Assembly: GCA_020310875.1 (NCBI GenBank)
Contig: MU260070.1
Span: 337,501 to 401,500, forward strand
DNA from: Ceratopteris richardii
Taxonomy: Eukaryota; Streptophyta; Polypodiopsida; Polypodiales; Pteridaceae
Length of the DNA stretch: 64,000 bases
Direction of reading: 5' to 3'
This document shows, piece by piece, positions 46,641-57,240 of the stretch (positions within the stretch are counted from its first letter, which is position 1; each line of letters starts with the position of its first letter). Both the position numbers and the translations under genes were made by a program. The notes below the pieces were generated by a model. That model did no database searches, had not been told where the DNA came from, and saw only the letters and a list, made by a program, of their open reading frames with translations.

Positions 46641-47106
46641 TATGGATGGTATTCCATTGTATTGGGGATACGTCTCTATGTGAATAGTCTTTAAGATTGA
46701 CTTTGGTAGTCACTCCTAAATGTTGCATGTACAAAGAATTAGTTCCCCAATCTTGTACAATTTGCAACTGACGCATGAATGGTCATCCCAATATCATCTC
46801 ATAAGCATGATTTTTTGCAAAGTCACAAATGGCAAAGGTATGCTCAAATTCTACACCACAAGTGGTGAGTGATATTCCTTCTAGTAAGCCTAATGGTTTT
46901 TCTATGTGTCCATCAACCATTTGTAGCTTCATCCTGGTGGGTCTTAATGCTGGCTTACCCCAACGTTTCCATAAAGCGGTGGTAGCTATGGCTACTCCGG
47001 CTCCTGAATCTAAGATGGCTTTCGTGGTGTAGCCTTGATGGGTTATCGGAAGATAAGTGTTACCTTCCTCTCCTTCGCTTACGTCTCCAATCTTTTCTAC
47101 GGGTAT
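46640..47106 (-). pseudogene. First retropepsin (before RT)
   Basis: After a TAA at 47107-47109 the frame gives ITHQGYTTKAILDSGAGVAIAT (active-site DSG at about 47008-47000), then KLQMVDGHIEKPLG and the ILG hallmark followed at once by a TGA (46783-46785) and PFMRQLQIVQDWG. Its position between gag and RT is the usual one for Ty3/gypsy protease. Confidence 0.82.
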
Positions 47107-47784
47107 TTATGGTACCTTATTTTGTGATCCTATTTGTGAGGGAGTAGTAGCAAGCTCGAGAAATTGATTTGCTACATGTTTCCACAATTCTGGTTTTACC
47201 TTTAACAACTCCTCCAGAGTAAGGTTACATTGTACTGTGGTATTCTTGATCACTTCCGTGTTTCTAGGGATTACTGATTCTTCATTCCTCACTATTATCG
47301 TGGGTGCTCTCATACTAATAGACTTTGCTTCCCAAGGTCCTGTGAACTGAGGTAATTCTTGTAAAGAATTAGATTCAAATCCTGTGTGTTCACTCAGTTG
47401 TTCTTCCTCTACATCATCGTATATAGAGGGAATGTCTTGGGGAAATTGTTCTTGCAAGTCGTCTATTTCTTGAATAGGAGGATGGTTTCCTTGTTCCTTT
47501 CTCCATTTCTCTTCTTGTATTTCTCTCAAAAATTCATGTGAATATTTATGTATGGAAGACACATCGTCTTGACTTTCTGAGTTGGGTACTTGAGACAGGG
47601 ATGGCGCATTCCTTTCCTGTGTCTCTGGGACAATAGGGTTCCTAGGCTGATCCTTTTTCTCTTTGCTTTCAATCAAATATTCTAGCCTCTCCATTAGTCC
47701 TTGAAAGTGTAATTCCGGTTTTGCCATGTTATTCCAATTGAGATATCTAGAGGCTTCAAACAAAGCTTGTGCTAATTCTACCAT
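47107..47784 (-). pseudogene. Gag C-terminal / pre-protease segment
   Basis: An acidic, Gln/Glu/Pro-rich frame (QEIDDLQEQFPQDIP) ending in LTLEELLKVKPELWKHVANQF, a helix seen just upstream of protease in plant gypsy elements. It overlaps the end of the gag frame by about 29 nt in another frame, so either an indel or a ribosomal shift joined them. Confidence 0.65.
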
Positions 47785-50658
47785 CTATGCAAAGTTTAGT
47801 TCTCTCAATTTCTAGATCAGCTCGAGGGTAGTTTTTGCTCATTTCAGCTACCTGAGGTCCCTCTTTTAATCTAGCCTGATATGCACGAAACATCATGTCT
47901 AGATTTTCTGGTATGGGTTCCGCTAAAACTGATCCTGATTTCTGAGCTGGATTCTCTTGATTCAATTCTTGTGAAGTCAATTCTAGGATTTTGGCTCTAG
48001 ATTCCTTTAAACTTCCTTCCAACTCAGTTATCTTTTTACTCCATTTTCGCTTAATCCTTTCTCGAGAATCTTTCCAAGATTTCGTCTTTTTACTGCTAGA
48101 TTCTGCAACTTCACTACTTCCAGCTACTTTCCCTTGATTAAATTGTTGGTTCTGTAAGAGTGCCTGGGCTCTTGTTATAGCTTGGATAGGCACGTATGTA
48201 GGGTTGGATCCATCTGCATTATTTACAATACCTATCACATTGATCGTTGTCACATTCGAAGCGTTAACTGGATTTTTAGGACAATCTTTGATTATGTGCT
48301 CTTTGCCACAATCGGCGCAAAAGCCTTGGATGTTATAGTACTGTGATTGTCCTGTTATCGGGGGATGTGGACAATCCTTTATGAAATGATCTCCTTGGCA
48401 CCTAAAGCATGGTCCTCTAGGGCCCTGTGGTCTTTGTTGTCTTATTTGGGGCCGTGGATTTGGATTTGTGTACATCACATTAGCATAGTCGGGCTCCCAA
48501 CTAGGTTCCACTCGCGGACTATCATAATGATATGTCTCCACATGTTTAGGTCACTCTGTGTAATATGCGGGTGGACTATCTACATGCGTAGAGTCAAAGC
48601 TGTTTGAGTTCGGGTCACTCTCTGTGATCAAAGGTGAAGAAGGCACTAAGGCCCTACTTAGATTCTCTTCTGCAGCAGCGTATTTGACTGAGATGACATT
48701 CGCTGGTGGGGGTGGCTGCTGAGCTAAGACACGTCGAGGTCTCTGTTGAGCCTGGTATGGGTAGTTCTGAGGAGGCCTATAGTAATAAGGCTGAGCATTG
48801 TATTGGCCTTGATACCTACTTGGCTGCTGGTATGCTTGCGGGTAGTTCTGTCTCACGGTTTGTTTGTTGTACGGGTAGTCCTGAGCCGTATGATTCGTGT
48901 ATCTTCTCTCAATTGTACAATATTGGCCACTAGGGTTGGCTTGTGGTTGTGGTGCATTGGGACACACATTTGCCATATGGTCACCACCACAGGTGTAACA
49001 ACGCTTGTTCATTAGTACCCTAGGTTTACTAGAAACTCCTAGTTTCTGGGCCACTTTTTCTGCTAGCTCTTCTATTGAGCTAGACAATTTTGTGGATGCT
49101 AGAGATGAACAGTCTGAGTCCTTATAGACCTTTGAGAGTTCCAACTCGTCTCCTAAGTTGTCCTCAATGTCTATACAAATTCTTACACATTGCTCTAGCG
49201 TTCTGAGTTCTTTTAGGTACACGTAGGAGCGTAGTTTAGAGCTCAACAAGCCATCTAGAAACAATGACACTTGCTTGGCTTGTGAGGGTAGTTCTTGCAT
49301 TGGAAATCGTTCAACATATTGTCTAAACCTACGTCCTGCCAGTCTAACTGTTTCTTGAGGGGTCTGTTTGAAGCTATGAATCAACGAAGACGTGTCATGT
49401 CTAATCCCACTTTTAGAGAATTCAGTGATGAATGACTCTAAAAAGTGATGGATGTCTCTAAATTGCCTTTGTTGCACAGGTTGGAACCAAGTTAAAGCGG
49501 TATTCTTTAACGTTAGTCCAAATGCGTTGTATTGCGTGAACATGTGTTCGACTTGTTCTGCTCTTAGTACTTGCTTGAATTCTGCGACATGGTCATAGGG
49601 ATCTCCTGTCCCATCAAAATAATTTTTCATGGATTTTACTAACTGCGTGGGTCTCAATATTCTTGCGTGTTCACGTGGTCTAGGTAGAGGAAAATCATCT
49701 CTACAACCTGGTATTCCATGATCTCTTTGTCTATCCGCTCTATTAGTGTTCGTGGTTGTTCTATCTCTCCCTACGGGGTGATTAAAGCTTACTTCCGGTC
49801 TCTCTTTATTTCCCTCTCTTTGATTTCCATGGGCTGATGATGTTCCTGCCCCTTGTTGACTCGTATTCATGTTCGCTCTGGATGGAGGGAATACCAATTC
49901 ACCTCTCCATGTGTATGTGTTTTTAGCGTGGTCAGGCACCACAAAGACTCTTTCTGAAGTCTCATCCAGGTATACAACCTTTCCAGGTGTATCCGGGTCC
50001 TTGAACTCGTATATAGTGATGATACCTACCTCACTAAGTAGTTCTGTCTTGTATCTCCAAAAGGCTTCATCAGTTTCTTTATTTACAAACAACTCTATGC
50101 TTCTATTGTCCTGAGGGATCCATTCCGGGATTAGTACTCGTGTCAGTACAGATTTCCCTCTAGGTGTTCTAGGCTCTTCTAATGGTTCTTTTCCTTGAGA
50201 TTTTGTTTCCGTCTCTGGTTGAATCATGCCAAACTCATTCGTATTGTTTGGCTGCGTACTTAATATGTACATCGTTCCTTCCTTGTCTATGTACGCGTCT
50301 CTCTCAAATTTCACCACTGGACGTTCCAATCCAATGGGTTGATCGGGGTTGTGCATTTGCACCACTTGCCTTCGCAAACCATCCTCATAGATGCGAGCAC
50401 CTAATCGGTTGGTTCGGAGAAACTCTAGTTGCGTTCTATAGGGTCCTTCTGGTTTTTCTAAATAGGCTACATTAGACCCTCCTTCTGGTCTTTCTGTGCT
50501 AAATGCCATTTCTGAATCACTAGTATCTGAGTTCTCGTAGGGATAACTAGTGTTAATTGTTGAGCCCACGATCGTGCAGTAGTTCTTACACTTGCCTCTG
50601 ATGATCTAAGGCTTCGCCGGTCTGACTTGCCTATATGTTTGCCCGATCTAAGGTTCAT
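47756..50658 (-). pseudogene. gag: Tat-like gag with three short zinc knuckles
   Basis: A likely start is the ATG at 50658 (MNLRSGKHIG); a frame change near 50580 joins it to the main frame. The capsid region lies around 49640-49150 (ARILRPTQLVKSMKNYFDG, FITEFSKSG, FPMQELPSQAKQVSLFLDGL). The knuckle CYTCGGDHMANVC is near 49000, and a Pro/Tyr/Gln-rich stretch follows. After a TGA at 48551-48553 the frame continues with two more knuckles, CFRCQGDHFIKDC and CADCGKEHIIKDC (48410-48280), then a coiled coil. All three knuckles have the spacing C-x2-C-x3-H-x4-C, one residue shorter than usual. Confidence 0.85.
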
Positions 50659-52649
50659 TAATTTTCTTCCTTGCACACTCAGTACACGCTCAGATCGTCA
50701 ATGATTCTTTGTTATTACTGTCTTGATTCTTTTTAGATTTCTTTAGATTCTTGTCTTAATGTATGCGTCACGAATTCGACTTTCCGTGGTACTTTGAGTT
50801 CTCGTTCCGTCAGACTTATGTTCTTTCCTTTAGGTTTTCGTGTCACACACCTTTATCTTTAGTCTTAGACTTGAAAGAATTAAATATCTTGAATTTGAGG
50901 CGTTCCTATCGTCTTTAATCCACAACACTACCGTTTAGCCTAAGCTAAGAATTGACTGAGGGGGTTGAGTAATCTTCCAACCTCGAGTCAGCTTTTCTGG
51001 TTGCTCTGATGCCCAAGAAGCCGCGCTTCCCAAGCTTTATGCCCTTCACTGCCTTGCCTTGGTTGCCTTTGATTGCCCTTGCTAGACCTGGAAAAATCCA
51101 ATATTAGACCAATGCACAGTTGGATGATCAAGCACTTGAGTATATACACCTTTTAAGTCCCTTCCCTTTTGCCCAACTTTTCAATGTTTGCCCCCTGGCT
51201 TTCTAGTCCCAAACTAGGTCAACCTCAAAATAGCTTGTCTAAAAATAGATGTATCCTTTAAGAAAAAAACAGTTGAGGTCACGTAGTACTCGTAAAGAGC
51301 TTTCTAACGAGCTATTAAGCTCAAAAAAAGGACTTCGGATGAAAAAGTTATGACCGTTCAGGCCCTGGGGGGGTAAAAACTAACAAACAGGTTTTTCTCC
51401 AAATATGAGCTAAGGGGTCTCCTATGAGTCTAATCACCCAAAAATTTCCCAAAAATAGCCCCAAAATTGGCCAAAAATTGAAACCCTAAAATTTGTGATG
51501 GGGGTGCACAATCGCGATGGTCTGAGATAATCGTGATGGTCTGGGACCGTCGTGATGGCGTGAGGGTGAACCGTCGCGATGGCGTGAAAGTGGACAATCG
51601 CGATGGCGTGAAAGTGGACAATCGCGATGGCGTGAGTGTGAACCGTCGCGATGGCTCGATCAGGTGGACAATCGCGATGGCATGAAAGTGGACAATCGCG
51701 ATGGCTCGATCGGGCGGACAATCGCGATGGCGTCAGTGTGAACCGTCGCGATGGCTCGATCAGGCAGACAATCGCGATGGCGTCAGTCAACGGTCAACGT
51801 GAACAATCGCGATGGTCCAAAGTGAACCGTCGCGATGATCTGGGCGCGATGGCGTGAGCCAATCGCGATGGTCTGGGCGCGATGGCGTGAGCCAATCGCG
51901 ATGGTCCGAATTTTTGAAGTGTCACGATGGTGCAAGGGTGCGAGCCGTCGCGATGGTCCAACTTGCCACGTGGCACCGTCGGCGCGATGGCGTGAGCCAA
52001 TCGCGATGGTGTGGGGTCAACCGAACAGTCGCGATGGTCCGCGAACCGTCGCGATGGTCCAAATGAACTGTCGCGATGACCTCACGCCATCGCGATGGTC
52101 CGGTCGAGCCGTCGCGATGGCGTGAGCCAATCGCGATGGTGTGACACAATCGCGATGGTCTGAGACCGTCGCGATGGTCCACCAAAGTATGATTTTTTCA
52201 GATGCGAGTGTGGATTCCTAGAGGCGCTAGTGTCGCCTACACGCTGGTGTGGTCGCCTTCTTCGAATTCCGAACTTTGCAGACCATCGCGATGGTCTGAC
52301 ACAGTCGGAAATTTCTGACAGAAGGTGATTTTCTTACCTTTTTGCAGCCTTCCTGATGCACTGGAGTACTGTACCTGCAAGAAAACTCAAGAAAGCAAAA
52401 GCACACACAAGCACAAAAGCTCTCTCTCACTCTCTCGCATGCACAAATGAGGGGAAATGAGGAGAATGGGTGGATATGGTGAATTTTCTGATTTTTTTGG
52501 AGATGAAGATGATGATGCGGTGATGAAGATGGAGTGTGGGGGAGGTGAAAAACACTAAAAACTAAGTAAAAACAACAACAAAAACTGAAATTTTTACCTT
52601 CCAACGCCACTTTTTGCTATACTCTTACCATCACACATTCGTCCTAGAC
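50659..52649 (-). other. Tat-like 5' leader
   Basis: About 2 kb between primer site and gag. It contains the minisatellite at 51505-52185 and a strong donor-like splice motif (minus strand AAAAAGGTAAGAAAA near 52350-52335). No long frame shows domain character; the ones over the minisatellite are repeat translations. Confidence 0.65.
51505..52185 (-). repeat. CpG-rich minisatellite, core TCGCGATGG
   Basis: About 30 units of 17-30 bp share AATCGCGATGG or CGTCGCGATGG, followed by one of a few tails (CGTGAGTGTGAAC, CTCGATCAGG, TCCAAAGTGAAC, TCTGGG). Another unit sits at 52283. The core is the palindrome TCGCGA. Spacing is irregular and units are degenerate, unlike a CRISPR array. CpG density is far above that of the rest of the window. 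Confidence 0.93.
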
Positions 52650-52671
52650 TCGATCCTCGGCAACGACGCCA
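52650..52671 (-). other. Tat-like primer-binding site, tRNA-Asp type
   Basis: Minus strand TGGCGTCGTTGCCGAGGATC, close to the TGGCGCCGTTGCCGGGGA site used by Athila/Tat elements (tRNA-Asp by established description). It lies four bases inside the LTR end and fixes the LTR boundary at about 52676. Confidence 0.88.
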
Positions 52672-52675
52672 AATT

Positions 52676-53318
52676 TGGTGTTGCTCTAGCACAATGGTAA
52701 GTACCACGTTAAGAAGCTTCACCTCCTTAATTGTCAATCCGCGGAAGAGATAGGAGTGATATGAAGATCGTGAATGTGAGATGAAGTGAGAGTGAAGGTG
52801 AGAAGCACCAAGATGCACACACACATACACACACACAATGAAGAGACAAGCAAGACACAATGGAAGGTGGGAAATTAGCTCTATTACTCAAGAACACTAT
52901 TACAAGCTCAAAAGAACTCTAACCTCAAACAAGCTAACCTCAAAAATGAGCTCTCTAGCTCTTTTTATAGTTTCTAGACTAGTTTTGACTGGTTTCACAT
53001 ATAGTGACCGGCATAGTTAAAAATTAGGTCCTAGATGCTATTTGGAAGGGTAAACGATGTCTAAAAATAACGAAAATTGATACACTTGTTCTACCTAAGC
53101 TCCTCAAGCTCGAAGACTCCTCGGCTTGCACAAAATGGAGCTATGGATTACAAAATGGGGTTTTCTATGTTACATATGTTACAATAGTGATAAAAATCAA
53201 TGTTGGAGGTTTTTGAAAAGTATTTTTAGAACATGATTCTTTGAAAAGAGATTCCATTGGCTCACTGCTCCGTCGTTACATGCTTCCACGTCGTCTGTGC
53301 CTCTGGCTGCTTCCAACA
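52676..53318 (-). repeat. Tat-like 5' LTR (643 bp)
   Basis: Minus strand TGTTGGAAGC...AACACCA. The TATA box TATAAAAAG reads on the minus strand at 52970-52962. Only its first 236 bp have a partner at the other end of the element. Confidence 0.88.
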
Positions 53319-55370
53319 ATAGGAATAAAAAGGGAAGTCCACTCCTGAATTGAATGGAGTGGTAGAGAGAAGGAACAGGTTTATAGTTGAAGATGCTATG
53401 TCAATGTTGAATGAGAAGAAGCTACCTTACTACCCATGGGCAGAGGATGTTTCCACAACCACCTATTTGGTTAATAGGATCCCATCCAAATGCTTGGATG
53501 GAATGACACCCTATGAAGCATGGAATGGCATGAGACCCTCATTGGACCATCGCAAAATATTTGGTTGCATTGCCTATGCACACATTCCCTCATAGATTAG
53601 AGGGAAGCTTGATCCTAAAGCTAAAAAGCATATATTCATTGGATATGACCAAAACCAGAAGGGTTATAGGGTATACAATCCCGCTAAAAAAGGATTCATA
53701 GTTAGTAGGGATGTAGCATTTGATGAAAATAATTCATGGTTTGAAGATGATTGCAGGAAAGTCAAGTTACCTTATGATTTGGAAAGTGATATTCCAACTC
53801 TCACTCAAGAAGATCAACAATTACTGGAAGATATCAACTCAGAGGTTGAAGAACAAATGGATTTCAAGGCATCGAAGTCAAGAGGAAAGACCAAGGTGAA
53901 GCAATTGGAAGACATTCCAGAGTCCTCCAACCAAGCACTCAGGAGATCTCAAAGGGAAAGCAAAAAACCCATAAGGTAGGGCTATGATACATCATTGGTC
54001 ACCAAACACTCTATGTATATCACCAAAGACTCTATGATAGAAGAACCTTCTTCATTTGAAGAGGCTAGTAAGAGGAAAGAATGGAGAGAAGCCATGAAGA
54101 AAGAACTAGAAGCACTTTAGGAAAGCCATACTTGGGACCTAGTTCCCAAGAAGCCAAGCATGAAGGTAATAGGATCCAAGTGGATATATAAAATAAAAAA
54201 GAATTCAGATGGTTCTATAAACAAGTATAAGGCAAGATTAGCGGCAAAGGGGTTTGCTCAAACTCATGGAGTGGACTATGAAGAAATTTTTTCACCTGTG
54301 GCAAAGATGCCAACAATTAGGGATTTGGTCAAGTGTTGCTGCTTCCAAGGATTGGAATCTATATCAGTTAGATGTCAAGAATGCATTCTTAAATGGATGG
54401 ATATCAGAAGAAGTGTATATGGCACAAACACCAAGATTTGAAGATAAAAATAAATCAGGTTATGTATGCAAGCTAAGGAAGGCACTCTATGGCCTAAAAC
54501 AAGCTCCTAGAGCTTGGAACCATAGACTTGTTACTTATTTGCAGGACCAAGATTTTTGGCTAGCAAAGAATACTCTTCTTTATTTATAAAGAAGACCAAC
54601 TCAGATGTTATCTACTTATGTGTTTATGTGGATGACATTATCATTACAGGGAATGATGCCAATAGCATCAAGCCAGTCAAAGCTCAACTAATCGAGGAAT
54701 TTGAAATCAATGATCTTGGCTTGTTAACATATTTTCTTCGTCTAGAGCTTGTCTATACAGATTTTGGTATATTTATTACTTAGAGAAAGTATATTCATAA
54801 TATGTTAGTAAAATTCAAGATGGAGAATACCAAAATTGTAGGTGCACCCATGGAACTCAACCATAAGCTTAGTTCTCATGAAGGAGAACTCCTTGAGGAT
54901 GTCACAGGTTATGTATTTTGATGCAGATTGGGTTGGCTCCAAGGATGATAGGAGGAGCACCTTAGGGTACCTATTTTTTGCAGGTTCAAAGCTCATATCA
55001 TGGTGATCTAAGAGCTATGGCCTTATCATCTACATAAGCAGAATACAAAGGTTTGGCAAATGCAACTCAAGAAGCTATGTGGCTCAAACAAATCTATGCA
55101 GATTTGGGATTACACTCTTACACTCCAATAATATTTGGAGACAATACTAGTTCACTTCCTTTGGCTTCTAATCCTATATATCATGCAAGGACTAATCATA
55201 TTGAAGTGCACTATCATTATGTATTGGAAAGATTTCTTAGCAAGGATATTCAACTATCCTATGTATCAACTCTTTTACAATTTGTAGATATACTCACAAA
55301 GTCTTTGGATGGAACCAAGATGAACACATTCAAATTGATGATTGGTTTGCAGGAGATCAAGGAGGAATGA
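53319..55370 (+). pseudogene. copia-2 integrase end, RT and RNase H
   Basis: Begins within integrase (NGVVERRNR, near 53353) and continues EAWNGMRPSLDH, then RT ([29 protein letters not shown], catalytic YVDDIIITGND near 54625-54657) and RNase H (DADWVGSKDDRRSTLGY, TNHIEVHYHYV). A deletion near 54910 joins RT end to RNase H. Stops occur at 53593-53595, 53977-53979, 54118-54120 and 54781-54783, with shifts near 54330 and 54590. Parallel to copia-1 26240-28455. Confidence 0.9.
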
Positions 55371-55387
55371 AGACCGAGCATGTTAGG

Positions 55388-55400
55388 CTTGAGAGGGAGC
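55388..55400 (+). other. copia-2 polypurine tract
   Basis: GCTTGAGAGGGAGC directly before the 3' LTR; it corresponds to GCTTGAGGGGGAGA in copia-1. Confidence 0.82.
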
Positions 55401-56443
55401 TATTGGTGTAATTAAAACCAAGCCCGCGTACTTGGTTAATTGGCACATCTCATATGGAACCATATGTGATCAACCTCTTGTAAAAACACATTTACATTTA
55501 TCTTTTTAAAAGTTTCCTACAACCACGAGGGAGTTGGGAAGCATCAAATCTCAAATTTCTTGGTAGTTGAGTAATGAGAGAATATATCCTATACCTTAGG
55601 ATTCACCTTTTAGGTTAACTTTTTAAATTTGAATTCAAACATTGGCTCCAAACACAACTATAAAAAGAGGATGAAATGACCCGCATGACATCTAGTTTCT
55701 ATGAGATCATTAGAGAAGGCATATTGTGATTTTGGAGAGATCAATCTATAGCTCATTCACACATCTCACATTGTGCAATTGACCATTGCCAATGACATTG
55801 TATTTGTACATGCTTTAATACATACATCTTATCATATCTTCACTTCACTTCTTTGTCATGACTACATCAGAACAATGATGTTCTCAGAGCTTGTTCTCAA
55901 TGTATGAGTGATCATTTGCAATGATTTAAAGAAATATATGTTCATTATACTGTCTATTATATTGGTACAAAATTTTATTACCATTGCTCATCTCAATCTT
56001 GAGATTAATACGTCTTTACTCTCTTGTCTACTAACTGATGCACCCCAAAAATGTTGGGAAGACCTTGTGATTTGCTAAACACTATTCTCAGTTTGTAGTT
56101 CATCATTTTTTATGAAATCAATCATGATTGGTAGCTATCTAAGCTAATTATATTTCCCCAAAAAGAATTAAGCTAATTTCTACTGTGCTCAGAGCATTAT
56201 TCAAAACATTGAACAGATGTAGAGATAAGAATAACAAGTTTTTAATCTTGGATCATCTTCCTACCTATCTATTTTGATCCAATGATTAGTGGATCATATA
56301 CAAAACATCATATATGATTATTTATGATCATTAGCTAGCTAAAGAGGCAAACTATACTCTCCAGCAATCATCCCTGGTAGGTGTGAAGCAGGATCAAGCA
56401 ACACCACTTCATCTCTGAAGACTATCCACCATCTTCTCCAACA
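55401..56443 (+). repeat. copia-2 3' LTR
   Basis: TATTGGTGTAATT...CTCCAACA, 1043 bp, the same length as the 5' LTR. It is followed by the TTACT duplication. The TATA box is near 55659. Confidence 0.92.
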
Positions 56444-56448
56444 TTACT
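56444..56448. other. Target site duplication TTACT (right)
   Basis: Pairs with 34062-34066. Confidence 0.92.
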
Positions 56449-56472
56449 TGAGTTCAATTCGTCATCAATAGA

Positions 56473-57240
56473 GTGAGCTATTCCAACGATCTGTCTTCTT
56501 TGCGTGTCTTGCTACATTTGTGCTCCTTGTGTGATATGTCTCGTCATTGTTCATACATGACCAATGTAATACAAGATGTTGAACCTTCTTGTTTTGAAGA
56601 TGCAATTAGAAATGCGAATTGGGAAAAAGCTATGGATGAGAAGATGACTGCACTTTATGGAAAAATACATGGAAGCTGGTTCCATTGCCACAAGGAAAGA
56701 AACCCATAGGATGCAAGTGGGTTTACAAGGTAAAACACAATGCTGATGGTAGCATAAGCAAGTACAAAGCACAATTGGTAGCAAAAGGATATTCACAAAC
56801 ATATGGCATTGATATTTTTGGAAGAAGTATATATGGAGCAACCACAAGGATATGAAGATTCAAAGCACCCAGAATATGTTTGCAGGTTGCAAAAGGCTTT
56901 GTATGGACTTAAGCAAACACCTTGTGCATGACATGCAAGGATTGATGATTACTTAACCACCATTGGGTTTTCTATGTGTGATGCAGATCATTCACTATAT
57001 GCAAGGAAGGGTGATGATGGCATCACGATTGTGGCTATTTATGTTGATGACTTGATTGTAGTTGGTGATAATCAAGAAAGCATCAAAGAGGTAAGCAACT
57101 TCTTATGCAGGAATTTGACATGAAAGATCTTGGTGTGTTGCTATGTATAGGAAAATTGTGGGAAGCTTGATATATCTCACAATTACAAGGCCTGATCTAA
57201 GCTATATTGTTGGACTTGAAAGTCAATTTATGCAAGTTGC
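56473..57240 (+). pseudogene. Copia RT remnant (copia-3A)
   Basis: CFEDAIRNANWEKAMDEKM, then [18 protein letters not shown], then (after a deletion removing the middle of the palm) [28 protein letters not shown] and the catalytic YVDDLIVVGDN near 57040-57072. A short RNase H-proximal piece follows (KIVGSLIYLTITRPDLSY, 57150-57220). It belongs to a different copia lineage from copia-1/2. Stops and shifts throughout. Confidence 0.85.

Larger units (their letters stand above)
36915..53318 (-). mobile_element. Tat-like Ty3/gypsy element, 16.4 kb
   Basis: Minus-strand element: 5' LTR 53318-52676, tRNA-Asp-type primer site, long leader with a minisatellite, gag, protease, RT-RNase H-integrase, second retropepsin, IWVPK-repeat tail, a 1,300-codon ORF3, polypurine tract and a 3' LTR cut to 236 bp. 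Pol before an extra 3' ORF, the Asp-type primer site and the large size place it near the Tat/Athila branch. No target duplication is present because the outer end of the 3' LTR and adjacent copia were deleted. Stops and indels disable it. Confidence 0.9.
34067..56443 (+). mobile_element. copia-2, Ty1/copia, with two nested insertions
   Basis: LTRs of 1043 bp (34067-35109, 55401-56443) and a matching TTACT duplication define the element. Its own sequence occupies 34067-35607, 36166-36914 and 53319-56443. TRIM-2 and the 16.4-kb Tat-like element fill the gaps. Internal deletions removed the protease (near 36530), about 260 bp of integrase at the Tat junction, and the RT/RNase H junction (near 54910). 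The LTRs differ at about 10% of sites over the first 300 bp. Confidence 0.93.

Noticed and set aside
51505-52185. CRISPR array
   Set aside because: Units are degenerate, unequal in length and without unique spacers; no cas genes; plant retrotransposon context.
51434-52185. His/Arg/Ser-rich frames on both strands over the minisatellite
   Set aside because: Open in several frames only because the repeat lacks stop codons; no independent sign of coding.
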